A DNA stretch of 64,000 bases from the NCBI RefSeq assembly GCF_003473485.1, contig NC_053044.1, positions 32,058,091-32,122,090 of the forward strand, in the 5' to 3' direction. The translations under genes and the position numbers were made by a program. Origin of the DNA: Medicago truncatula (Eukaryota; Streptophyta; Magnoliopsida; Fabales; Fabaceae). A model generated the notes under the pieces. The model made no database searches. It was not told the DNA's origin and saw only the letters and a program-made list of their open reading frames with translations. The stretch's first letter is position 1. Every line of letters starts with the position of its first letter. Below are positions 33,624 to 46,300 of this stretch, piece after piece.

Positions 33624-35975
33624 TTAAGATTCCAGAAGAAGCGCATCAATATTTCGTTTTCCATCGGGGCCTTTGGTATACCATGATGAGACATAGTCTC
33701 CATAAACAACACCCCGGTATTTTGCCGGTGATGAATCATTTATTAGTTCAGAAACAGGGAAGATCTTGACTGTCTTGGCTGGGTCATGAAATGTTGCCAC
33801 AGAGAGCCTTGCTCTATCAGGATTAGTAACTGCTCTATGCACACAGCTCCTGTACTTTCCATTTGTTATAATCTGGAGCCATAATAAACAAACCTAGTTA
33901 ATAACTTCAATTTCATGAAGGAATCATTTATCAGGAAAACCTAAAGAAATCACAAATCATCAGAATACAATGCTAGGCTGCCACATCCTAGAATACTAAA
34001 TTCCATATTTACAAGAAAAATGACAATGACCAATGCTTCTGATTCAGGAGCAAACATTGTAATAATTCATAACAGACGGGTTGGTGCTGGCAATTTATAG
34101 TATGTTTGTTTTCGCTTAGAGAGATAATGGATGTGCATTCAGCTGAAGCATGCAGTTGTAGCATCAAGCTAAACTCACGGCACAGTGGAAATATTAATTT
34201 CCAAACACACACTTACATTGCAACTTGCAACACCTTAAATAACATAACAAGGATATTGCCGCATTTACCAGTTAAGAATAACCACTAACGAAAAAAACAC
34301 AATTTATTTACTAAACATATTTCCGCCCCTTACCATTTTACCAGCTTGCAATTAGACATCGATACAATTGTCAAAACCAAGTCCAATGCATCACAAAAAC
34401 CAATAGTTGCCCCTCATCAAAACCAATACTTAACCATAGCCCTTTGAATGTTCTTCAAGACTTAAAACATTTCAAAAGCTTAACATTTTTGAGCGGTAAA
34501 TGTTCGGTATTAGTTGTTAGATTAGTTTTTTTTCTCCTTTGTCCGGGTTTGAACTCAGGACCTCCAACACCTTGTCCCTTAGCTCAAACCAGTTGAGTTA
34601 CCCAACCCCCATTTCAAAAGTTTAACTGTTACCAATTCAATTAAACTATTTGCATATAAATTCAAACTAGAAGTATCGTGAATAGTATTTAGTATGTACT
34701 TTACTGAGCTCAAGTCAATTATACTACCAGCATAAAAGATAGTTAGATACTTAGATACAAATAGGTGTCATGCATATTCTTATTTGAACATACTCTTAAA
34801 CATATTCTGCTGAACAAAAAAGCAATTGGGTTTCTACTCTCAGTATCTAGATGAATGCCAATACAACATTGGATTCTAAAAAGTGCTTGCTTCTTATGTT
34901 ATATAAGCAGAACACATCACACAAAAAACAAACATATCACATATTCAACTAATTTTCCATATTCAGAGCTTGAGTTATAACTAACACAGGCACAAACAAG
35001 GGACACGATACTGACACTAACATGTTGACACCGATAATAATTTGAGAAAATAACAAAGTTGAATGTAATCACAAGTGTCACTATCAATGCCTGTCATATC
35101 ACAAGTGCTGGTGCTACATAGTTATAACTTCTTATAAGCGATGAATTCTCTCTATTTACCTCAGTTTGATCACCCAAAAGAACAAGAATAGCATCTGACA
35201 AAGGCTTCACAGTAACCCACTTATCACCACCATCACCATCCTTAAGAACCTGAAGACCACCCACATCATCTTGAATCAAAAGCGTAACAGCACCAAAATC
35301 AGAATGAGATTGCAAACCAAGCGTTAAATCCGGTTGAGGACACGGAGGATAATAGCTAACAGTAATATTCTGATAGATATCCCCAACAGCATCTTCAATA
35401 CAAGAAGATTGTAACCCAAGACTCTCCGATATCAAAGCTAATAACTTTTGCGCCAAAATTTTCATCTCATCACTGTAATTCACCATTATTTCGCGATAAT
35501 CGGAGGTAAAATCCGGCCAATTAATAGGGTTCCGGCGAGAAAGGGGAAAAGTGTGATGATCAAAATAATCTCTCCAATCAAGAACCTCGTGATCGTTGGA
35601 GCTGACAAGCATTCGGCTTCCGTATCCCTCCGACGCGGCGGTGCCGGCAGTGCAGGAATATTTGAGTTTTTCCGACATGGGGCAGTTGTTGAAGAAGGTG
35701 AGGCCGGAGTTGCGGACGGCGTCGAGGAGGGATGGTGGGATGCCGTGGTTGGTTACGTGGAATGCGCCCCATCCGCGGCAGGCGTGTGAGATTGATTCGA
35801 GGGTGGAGTTGCGGTGGTTGGTGTTGAAGTTGAAGAGGTCGATGGCGGGGATGGTGGCAGTGGGATCGGTGTTGATGGGTCGGTTTTGAGGGGGTTGGAT
35901 GTATTCGGGTGGGACTTGGGAGAGACCCGATTGGATTATGGATTGGACCCGAATGGGTTCGCCGGTAAGTTCCAT
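33624..35975 (-). CDS. 2-oxoglutarate/Fe(II)-dependent dioxygenase (354 aa, two exons)
   Basis: A soluble plant 2OGD of the DOXC class, which hydroxylates or desaturates small molecules using 2-oxoglutarate, O2 and Fe(II). Exon 1 is 35160-35975 (272 codons) and exon 2 is 33624-33872 (82 codons plus TAA). The 1287-bp intron is in phase 0. The DIOX_N region is at about 40-150. The Fe ligands H224-x-D226 (HSDFG) and H284 (CVHRAV), and the 2OG-binding R294-x-S296 (ARLS), are all present, so it looks functional. The start is the first Met of an open frame that reads Ile-Arg-Val-Gln-Ser, as in related enzymes. It resembles jasmonate-oxidase-like and other SRG1-type proteins, but the substrate cannot be told. 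It is on the same strand as the TPS array, 2.9 kb upstream of copy 5. Its exon 2 relics are scattered through the array. Confidence 0.9.
34541..34610 (-). mobile_element. tRNA-derived SINE-like piece in the dioxygenase intron
   Basis: On the minus strand an A-box-like taactcaactggtt (34587-34600) is followed about 30 bp later by a B-box-like gagttcaaaccc (34545-34556). This is the polymerase III promoter layout of tRNA-derived SINEs. There is no clear tail or target duplication. Confidence 0.5.
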
Positions 35976-37165
35976 CGGAATAGTGAGACGAGGAAGAACA
36001 GAGCAAGAGTAGATATGTAAACTATTTTTAGCGTTAACCTCCTATTCATAAGGTTCAAAGGCAAAGATTTTTTTTAGGATTTAAAGGCAAAGATCTTAAA
36101 AATCCGGATTTCGGTGGCAATATAAGATCATCCAACACCCAGCATCCAGCACTTCAAAATAATTATTAATTGGTTTCAGCAATAACTCTATATCATTACA
36201 TTTTAACAATAATTCTTTTTTTTTTTTGGTACAAATTTTAACAATAATTCTTATACTCATTTATAATTAATTATATAATTTTAAAAGAATGTTGACACTA
36301 TATATCAATGAATTCGTTGATACCAAATATCTAAATATTTAATCTAGCGGTCAACAATCAATGACATAATAACCTCTACATCGACTCTCCTCACACTTTC
36401 TAGGTTTTGCTTTTAAATTGCTGTTGTCAATTCTCTCTGCCTACTCCTCGCCGAGAATTCTAATTCATACTTTTCCACCTTCTTTATACCAATATGCACT
36501 TACGATCATTGATTTGAAAGGGGGAAAATTTAATCATCAGAAGAAAAAATAAAGGAGAGATTACAAGGTACACAATAGTAAAGGGAAAATTTGGAAATGC
36601 TTTAAAATTGTGCAATAGAGGATAGCTCTCTCAACATTACGGATTAAAATCAATTCTCATTTTTATGTTTAGGATGAAATTGTGTTTACAAAATAAGATC
36701 GAGAAGAACATAAATAAGATATGTATATTGGCCGACAATGAAATCGAAATCTATAGCAAGGGATGATCGATTGTGTAATTTGTCTGAAGAACATAAACAT
36801 GAGTCACTTCAAGAAGAAGATGAGAGCAACGTGGTATATATGCTTTTCTTTGAAGAGTCCCCACGTGAACAATTAGCTGAATAAATGAGAGCCATTAAGA
36901 TTAAAATAAATGACGGTTATGATTTGGTGTCAAACGAATCCATTGAAACTTGCTGTCAACGGATCTTAACTCATTTTAAAATATTGAAATAATTTAATTA
37001 TAAATTACTAAAAAAACATTTTTATTTTATTTTTATTAATTCAAGAAAAAGTTAAAACTCAAATTCAACTATTTTTTTAGCGAATCAAATTCAACTATTA
37101 TTTACAACTATTATATAATTATTTTTTAATATCAAAATAATTAAATATATAAAAAAAGAATTTAT
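35976..37165. other. Upstream of the dioxygenase; no gene seen
   Basis: This includes the presumed dioxygenase promoter (35976 onward). Around 36305-36340 and 36915-36960 a loose inverted match ('aattcgttgataccaaat' against 'atttggtgtcaaacgaat') may mark the ends of an old DNA element. No coding region is recognised. Confidence 0.4.
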
Positions 37166-37177
37166 TGTACATGTGAG

Positions 37178-37284
37178 ACCATCTACAAGCACCCACCTTT
37201 ATAAACACCCTATTCATTGGTGTCACAAAGGGGGTGTCTATTTACAATGATGTTTAATAGGGGAAGGACCCCATTATAGATGGT
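37178..37284. mobile_element. Possible small MITE
   Basis: Short inverted ends (accatctacaa at 37178 and the complement of accatctataa ending at 37284) enclose about 107 bp. The interior contains gggtgtc/gacaccaa-type inverted pieces. No target duplication was found. Confidence 0.35.
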
Positions 37285-39940
37285 ATAAGAATTGGGTGTA
37301 TCACAAAAAATTATTCACATTTTAACTATGAATGGAAAAGGTTCTCTTGAATGATTCATGAAAACTTATCAACTAGTTTAAGTTTAATCATTTGTATGTT
37401 TGTACGATCATCGTGCCCCCTTCTCGACATTGGTCTTGTTTATGGGGGAGGATTTGTATTCCCCTCACTTCTCTGCCACAATCTCATGGTGATGTAGCAA
37501 GTTGCTCACTTGTGCAACTTGTATAAGGTCTTTGAAGGTCGATTTGCCAATGAGTCAACATATGGTTTTGTTTTGAGGTATGCCACAGTCTGTGGAGTGC
37601 TACATCCTATTGAAATATTTGATTTGGGACATCTCGCCGTTTAAACAATCCATGAAATTATTCAAAGTTTTCTTTTGGCTTTTCAAGGGTCTAACTAAAC
37701 TTATTGAAATCTAAGGGTGGGCAACAAGAACAATGAACCGTTGAATTGTAATGAACCAAAATTAATCAAACCATTATAGTGGTTTGCGAACCCAACCGTC
37801 AATTTTATAACAATTTTTGAACCATAATCGAACAGTTTCGATCCAAACCGAACGAACTGTTAATGAGTCATTTCGAACCAATTTAGCATTTTTTTTCTAT
37901 GAATGGATTTTTAAAGAGGTCTCCAAACATCTTTTTTCATTTTATATAATCTCTTGGATATATGAGAATCTTGCAGCTTTAGTGCTCCACCATGAATGGA
38001 TTTTTAATCAAGTTATCATGGTTTAAATACAATTCATAAGAAGTTTTAATACATTTTGATCTTGGTTAAAATATAGTTCGTAATTTTTTTTTAATACCAA
38101 TAGCCTGATTGACGATTCCAATTCATGAAAAAGGACCACAAAGTATAGTTTAGTTCAAAATATTGATTTATGTTCGGTTTATTTCATATGCAATAAAATG
38201 GTTAATCTAACCATAACTATGGTTATGTTCATCCCAAACCATAAACCGTTTGGTTCAATTTTCCTAAACTATTAGAATTATTCGATTTGGTTTGGTTTTC
38301 TTCAAAAGGCAAACCATGCTCAAGCATATTCAAATCTTAAGAGCCAAACGACCCATAATGATACAAACCAAAACTTCTAGCTAATTGGCATATGTGCTAA
38401 AAACAATCTATTTTCAACATTATCTCTAAAATCACTTTCGTATTGGATGAAATCATTACGGGGCCTATACTTTGGAAATGAATCCTACATAAAGTGGTAG
38501 AATTCATATAGATTTGATAAAGTGGTAGAATTCATATAGATTTGATCCAATAAAAGATTGAGTGTTGGGGAAATTGTTAGAAAGAGATTGTTCATAGGCA
38601 TAACAATTCTATTGTTTATAAATATTCACCGATCTTTTGTGAAAATGGAAGAACCGCAGTAAAGCAACTCATTTCAATATGCAAGCAAATATTATATCCT
38701 TTAGGGCATTTGAAGCCCGATTTATCTTAATTTTAGCATTAAAGGAGGTTAGGTGCTCCTAGTGGTAGGTCTTGCCATCATACACTTTCATGGTTGGAAG
38801 ATGGAAGCGTCTCAGAATGGGATCTTCATCAATTCCACTTGGAAAGGGGAGTTGTCTAGTATATTCCTCATGTCTCTTTCTTATAGGATGGTCTCTCAAG
38901 AAGGCCCTAATTTCTACTTTAGAGTTGGTGGTGATATTGTAATTATATTAAAAATGTGATCAATATCCTTTCCTTCCGTGTCTATCAACTTCGGTTATAG
39001 GTTCCTTAAGTCTCATAATATGTGCATGCATCTCGTTCATGCAAGACGACGTAGGACTATGAATCTTACACCTTCATGAAGGTGAATGACTTTTTGTGTT
39101 GTGGCGTCGTTGGGGCAATGTGTGACTCATGTTTTGACGTCATTGACGTAATAGTGTGTGACTGTGACTGTTTTGTTGCTTGTGTGGTGAGGTGTGCGAC
39201 GATGCATCAATGAAGGAGAATTTCTTCTTCTGCGTGATCCTTATTTATAGTTATGTATCTTATCTAGTGTTAAGCTTCTTGATTGTTGCAAACTTATCTC
39301 TTGTGATTTGGCGTAGTTTGTTCAAGGTAACTAAATCCAATATAGGTGGAGTGCATATATGATTCAAATCAGGTTTATGTAAATATGAATAATCTGGTAG
39401 CTACCGAGAAGCTGGTTATTCTTAGAGTGGTGGAATGCATTAGTGCTCAATCTATTTTCGAGGTAGGAACGAGACGGTTCCTGAGGCGTCTTAAAAGGAT
39501 GTTTTCTTTTGTTATATGTCACCCCGAGATGCAATGTCTCCTACGATGGTGCAAGAGATAAGATCTTGTGCTGCACCACACCGGCATACAAGATGTTTGC
39601 TTCCATGGACTTAGAGTTGACTCGTTTATCGAGTCTTCATATTATATGTTTGATGGAGTTTACAAAAAAAAGTGACATATCATAATTGTGACAATTGGCT
39701 AAAAAGTTTTCTCATAGAGATAGAAGGCCAACATAGTGAATATGATTTAGGATTGTCTCTCTATAAACTTTAAATACCTTATTGAATAGAAGAGAAAACG
39801 AGACACATGAATAAATATGTGTTTCAACTACCCAAATGTTTTATTACATACTTTTTACATGTCAACATTAATTACAATAAAATACTTTTTTTTTTTGTTG
39901 AGAATCAGTATTTTTTCGCATGAGATTAATCGCTCGAATT
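37285..39940. other. Intergenic transposon debris
   Basis: No gene is recognised. Bases 37713-38330 are rich in 'aaccgaacc' and 'aaaccgtttggtt' variants, typical of a decayed DNA element. A perfect 28-bp tandem duplication lies at 38490-38545. Plus-strand frames at 38753-38959, 39180-39362 and 39346-39561 have no domain I can name. Confidence 0.4.
38490..38545. repeat. 28-bp perfect tandem duplication
   Basis: The unit beginning 'taaagtggtagaattcat' occurs at 38490-38517 and again at 38518-38545 without change. Confidence 0.9.
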
Positions 39941-39946
39941 GGTTTC

Positions 39947-40018
39947 CGTGAACTTAACTCAATTGGTAAAGACAATGCATAATATATACAAAGTTCGGGT
40001 TCGAACCATGGACACCAA
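39947..40018 (+). mobile_element. tRNA-derived SINE-like piece
   Basis: A-box-like taactcaattggt is at 39955-39967 and B-box ggttcgaacc at 39998-40007, 30 bp apart, followed by 'atggacacc' and an A-run. The layout matches legume tRNA-derived SINEs as I recall them. It cannot be a working tRNA gene, because there is no matching acceptor stem. Confidence 0.6.
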
Positions 40019-40379
40019 CAAAAAAATCGCTCAAATTTAACAACGGAATATGCTAGAACATAAGAGAATATTGTTAAAAGAAAAGAACATAGAAGGAAAA
40101 AATAAATAAATACTATAGCGATTTTTATATTTTTGAACAAATATACTCAAAATAAAATAACATAATTTTTTGGTATTTTCTTAAATTTTTAACTGCATTT
40201 TATACATATTAATGATTTTGTCTAGCGATCCATCCAATAAAGTTGCGGTTTTTCACTTATCCCTACCGCAAACAACAGTACTCAAACTCCTCTACACTCC
40301 CACTCCGCCACTCAACTTCCAAGTCTATTCAATTTTTCAAACCCTTTTTACTCCGTTTCGTTGATTTTGGGGCTTCAAA

Positions 40380-43300
40380 ATGGAGAATCTTAATTTAGCC
40401 CTTGTTTCTTCCCCAAAACCTTTGCTTTTGGGACATTCCTCCACAAAAAATCTCTTCACCAGAAGAAAGCCTTTCACTTTTGGGAGATTCACTGTTTCTG
40501 CCAACTCTTCTTCCTCTCATGTTACCAGGGTTGCTTCTAAATCTCAACAAAATCTAAAATCTGGTATTATTTTTTTTTTTGTTTGATGTTGTGAATTTGA
40601 GTTTTGCTTGGTAGAAATAGAGTTATAGGGTATGATGGAGTTCAATGAAATGTGTATTATTGCATTGAAATTGAATTGGTAGGTATAGTGATGTGTTTTT
40701 TATTTGAACTCAATTGCTCAATTTGGTGCTTATGTTTTTTTTGTGAATTTGGTCTATCAAATTTTACTCATATTAGTCCTTCTTAGAGTATGTTAGAGAC
40801 TAAATTGATAGTAATTGGTTAAATATAGGGACTAAATTGATACTCCATGCGGTCGTTCACAGAAATTGATGTATTTAGTTCAAAATATGGACGAAATAAT
40901 CAATTTTGTAGACCCATTTGTCTCTTATTAAAAGGACCAGATGGAGTAGTAAGTTGTTAAATATAGGGACTGAATTGATAATAAGTTGCTAAAATTCAGT
41001 GACATAATAGATAGTAAGTGGTGAAATATAGGGACCAACTTGACAGTTTAATAGAGTCCGGAACCTTTTCAAAATATTCATTATTTCAGGGACCTATTTG
41101 TGAGCGTCCTACAAAGTCAGAGATTAATTTGGTGGTTAACTAAGCATTCTTATGATGAAATAATGAAAATAGAGACTTGCATATGGTACGTTGAGATATC
41201 CAGGGGGTTTTGTATTCATGAATGGTGAAAACATTTTTGCGTTTAGTTGTATTACAACACAATACTACTAGTATGTAGTGTCTCTGTAAAGTTTAAAGAG
41301 GTGTATTGTGGATTTCTGAACAAGTTTGAGTGAAGCTGATTGCATTTTGAGTTTAAAATGTATTATGTGTGCCTATTTTTTCCAATTGTTATTTATCATT
41401 TATTTAGTTTTCCCTCTTGTTTTGTGATTGATGCAAATTTCCACACAAATTGAACGTGTTTCAATGTTTTACACTCATCTCTGGAGAGTCATAAGTAACA
41501 CATGCTGGGAATACAGTGCAGGGGAAGGTGATAGCGCATAATTTTGCTAGCATTTCTTCTTCAAATAGTCAAGAAACAACATCAGTTGGAGTTAACCCCC
41601 AGTTATCACCACCTCCATCGTCGACTGTGTAATCACTCTGTTCTTTCTTTCACATTTTAAATTTCTTGTACTTGTTTTACACCATGTTATATGATTGTCA
41701 ACTACTTGGAAGGGAGGGAGACAGTTTTAAAATATATATTTTGTTTATTTGATTTTGTATATAAATTTTGCTTATATATTCATATTGATTTATTTGTTCA
41801 CTACATTTCTAGAGGGTCACCGCTCTTTTGGATTGGTGTTGGTGTTGGGTTTTCTGCACTATTTTCAGTGGTGAGAATCATAATCAAAACTCAGTTTTCT
41901 GTATATTGGTGTTAATTTTTTCTTCTTTTTTATTTATGTTCAATACATTAAGGGCTATTTTTTTTTTTTTGGCAGGTAGCTTCAAGATTAAAGGTGAGTT
42001 CCACTTTACTGCAAGGCTTGGGTGTAAACTGGTTTGTCATTTGAGTTCTACTAACTGTAAGATATTGGGAGACATATCAAGTGAAAGGAGTGGTTTATTG
42101 TCAGAGTAAAATGAGCAAGTCTTTTCACCTTCAAATTTTACACGAAGTTGAAACACATGTTCTGTCAAACCGAATCTTTTTGGATTCTTTGTAGAACTGC
42201 AAGAACTAACCGCGTAACTTTTTGTACCCTTTTTATACAATTTCAACATTTTTTAATCTTCTTTCAGAAATATGCAATGCAACAAGCTTTCAAGACCATG
42301 ATGGGCCAAATGAATACACAAAATAATCCATTTGAAAGTGGTGCCTTTTCCCCTGGATCTCCTTTCCCCTTTCCAATGCCTACTCCACCAGGGCCTGCTG
42401 CACCCGCTAATTCTACAAGTACTCAATCTCAAGCATCTTCTACACGAACTGCATCTCAATCCACTGTCACAGTAGACATACCTGCAACAAAAGTAGAATC
42501 ATCCCCAGGCCCAGACATCAATGTTAAAGATGAAGTGGAAGTAAAGAACGAACCCAAAAAATCAGGTAACATACAATCTCTGCTCAGGACTCCCATTTTT
42601 TTCTTGTTGGATGACATGTACTACATGTGCAATTTATAAGTGGTGATTTTATGTCCATCAAGAGATGTATCTGTGGTTTTAAGAATTTAGGTAAAAGCCG
42701 TGCCCCTTCACACAGGGGCTGCTAATTTACACTCACGTAAAAACATGAAGATAAATTAGCAAGCGCGCACCTTTTCCATTGGACCAAAAAACCATTCGCT
42801 TTTATTATTTATAACTGGTAAATTGAGGGTTAGTTTTGTCAATATCATTAAATTATTTACACCCACCTTGCTAATTTACACTCACTTTGTTGATGAACAC
42901 CTTTATGTTTCAAATAGACAATTATAAACATTAAACAACCCAAATAAACACAACACAACACAACAAACAATTTACAAACACTATTCACCAAATTTCAGTT
43001 TGTTTTACTTGAATGCTTGTATACTTTTTGTTTACATAAAATTAAGAGTGACAACACAGGCTTAAGGGGATTTACCAGTAAAAAAAAGCTTTAGTGGCTT
43101 TATAAGCAAAAAAAAAAAAATGGGCACACCATGTTCAATGAGAACATCCTAAAAGTAAACCCACCCGCCGAGAAATCTAGTTGAATTGAAAAAAACAGTT
43201 ACTAATGTTTTTTTGTTTAAAAAAAAATGAAATGAAATTTACATAATTACCCTTCATTTAAAACTGATTTGTAATAGTGGCAAGTGGGTTTTTTGGGCCA

Positions 43301-46300
43301 ATGGATACGGTGTACACTTGGTGAATTTTTTTTTTTTCCTTGGGGTCTTGGTGACTTGTCAATTGGCTCAGCCAGGAGATGAGGAACATATAATAGGATG
43401 CTTTACTAGTCTTGCCATGAATACTATCTCTCAGCTTTCTTATTGTTATGAACATATAATAGCTTTAGTGAGTTTATGCCACTGCATTATTTTTAAGCTT
43501 TGCTTGCATGCCAGTATCCTGTGACAAACTAGAGAGTGTTCCCTAAACAGGCATCAACTGTTTTAGTTTGCTGTTGAATGTATAACTAGTCATCATGTGG
43601 ATTTTGCTTCCATGTTATGCTTGTATTATTTGGGATGATTCATGAGTGTGTGCAAACCTATTATTTTCTCAACCTTGCTTGCACACTATCATGCTGGTTA
43701 GTAGTTCCATAGTTTTTTAGCCACTTGTAATGGCAACATACTGTTATGAATTATAACAAACTACGAAGTTCACCCCTACTAATTTACGTGAAATTTTATA
43801 AAAATTCCTGATGCATATTTTTTTGTTGTTGCAGCTTTTGTAGATGTATCTCCAGAAGAAACTGTGCAGCAGAATGCTTTTGAAAGATTTAAAGATATTG
43901 ACTCATCAAGTTCATTCAAGGAAGCCCGGGCTCCAGCAGAAGTGAGTTTTTAAGATTCTTGTTTTTCCAAAAGATGTTTTGTGATTTGCCTCGTCCTTAA
44001 TAAAATAACAATGTACATTACTGAAGGCTTCTCAAAATGGAGCTCCCTCTAACCAAGGTTTTGGCGATTCTCCGGGTTCTCAATCTGCACGTAAGTAATG
44101 TGTCAGTTGAAATTGAAAATATTTACATATCTGCTTTATTACCGGAAAACCCTGTGTAGCATGATACATCTATTCAAGCTTAATTTCAAGGAAATGCAAT
44201 GTCACGCCACGATTTAGACCAGCCCTGTTAAATAAATGATTGTTCATGTTATTATGGTTGCATATATTGATTTAATCTTTCCATAATTGTCAAGTTTATA
44301 AAGGATAATGTAAACTTACCATTGTCCTTGTACTTTTGATGATTTGGTCCTGTGATAGGATATAGATTAGGAGAGTCTCATATTCTATCATATTTCTTAA
44401 TAGGAGTGTTCTTTCTTTGAAATTAATTTCTTGGGTTCCTAACACCCTGATTACAGATTTTCAGTCCCTGGGTTGCAATAATGTCATAAATCAAACATGA
44501 ATAATTCCTATAAGCGTCGTTTTATTCTCAGATTGACATTATAGGCTGCAGTTAATTTATACCATTTTTTGGTTATCATGTAACACATTGTGTTTGTAAT
44601 ATTTGTTCTTTCGAAGTTGTCATAAATGAGCTGCTGTATGGATTGACCAAATGTTCTTAATGTGACCTTGTTTATATTTGGATAGGGAAATCAGTCCTAT
44701 CTGTGGATGCTTTAGAGAAAATGATGGAGGACCCAACTGTGCAGAAGATGGTTTACCCGTAATATTAGCTTCTTTTATCTCTTAATAATGATTATCATTT
44801 TCCATTTGTAGTGAATGAGGATAAGTTTTCAACTTTAAGGAAGTTCTAGTTTTGAATATATAAAAAAAGGTTCCATAATATTGTTTAAGTATGTTTTGTT
44901 TGACCTTAGAATTGCTGATGACAGTAGTACCAAGTACAAACAGCACCTATGATACTCTACATTGGACTTGGAAGTAGTTCCATTCTGCATTTTCATATTG
45001 AACTACTTCGGAAGTTGTTACGTTTTCCACAAAAACCAATGCTTCTGTTTGAATTCTTCCCTTTCAATTAACTTCATTTCCTCCAAAATATAGTGTATTA
45101 GCTTTGCTGCTGCTCTTTTAATTGTTAACCATTGAGTGGAGCTTGTTTGTACTCTCCCTGGTTCCTATTTTCCCATAATGAACAAATTTCCAATGTGTTT
45201 TGCGACACAGTCGCTTGATGAAAATTTATAGATTTGCATGCTTGTTTAATGTTTACTTTATTCAATTTGTTTTCCCTTGTTATCCAAAAGAAAGCTCATA
45301 ATTTTTGGGTACTGTTGTTGCAGCTATTTACCCGAGGAGATGAGGAACCCTACTACCTTCAAATGTAATTCTCTTAACAGTTTTCTTGCCTCTGGTTCTA
45401 CGCAATGTTAATCAAAGTTTTAAGATTATTATAATGTGCAGACCGTAATTTTATTAGTTTATTACGTTCATGGAAGTAACTAATGCATGACCACATTTGA
45501 GCTTACTCATTGTTACTTACATGTACATTACTGTCTATATACGGCAAATTTATATGGGTGTCTTTTCAATCTTTACCAGTACCATATAATATAATGGAAG
45601 CTTTTCTGTATGTTGTTTACATTAAGTTTGTTGATCAGAACTTGAACGTCGTGTTTGTCTCTTTCAACTGGTAGATTGTTAATTTTCACATGACATGTTA
45701 ATGAGTTTGGCAAATGAATAGTTAATATACTGTTGCTGCTTTTGATAGGGATGCTGCAGAATCCTGAGTATCGTCAACAACTTGAAGAAATGCTGTAAGT
45801 TCCTTGTATTGTATCTTCAGAGCCTTTTTTTCTCCATCAATGTTCTTATGCTTCACGGTTCAAATTATTATTACTTGTAAGAATAATAAGAGTTTGTTTG
45901 CTTTGAAGAAACCTTTTCTGTTTTCACTTTTAATTACAAACATGTTGATGTTGTCTTGTCTTACCTCTATTTTCTATTCTCAAAGATTTGTATTCACTTT
46001 TAATTACAAACATGTTGATGTTGTCTTGTCTTACCTCTATTTTCTATTCTCAAAGATTTGTATAGGAAGCAAATAAAAAAATAGAAGTTTCACTTGCAAT
46101 TCTTTGAAAACACAAAGTAAAGTGAAAAGGTGGTACGTAGGTAGATATAAGTGGAAATAACAAATGAAAAGGCCTGTCTTTGCAAAGGAAAAAAAAAATG
46201 AAAAGGCCCTAAGCTTTTGGTGAAGTGCTTACATACATTGGATTGTCTGACACTTATACAATAACTATTTTCTCTGGTGAATGGAAAAATTCTCTAAGGC

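Noticed and set aside
35448-36020. Several long open frames on both strands overlapping dioxygenase exon 1
   Set aside because: They are shadows of the real exon, which has the Fe and 2OG ligands and homology; the other frames show no domain.
38753-38959. Short plus-strand frame in transposon debris
   Set aside because: No recognisable domain, no splice or promoter context; treated as chance.
39947-40018. Possible tRNA gene
   Set aside because: A- and B-boxes are present but no acceptor stem or plausible cloverleaf; better explained as a SINE-like relic.
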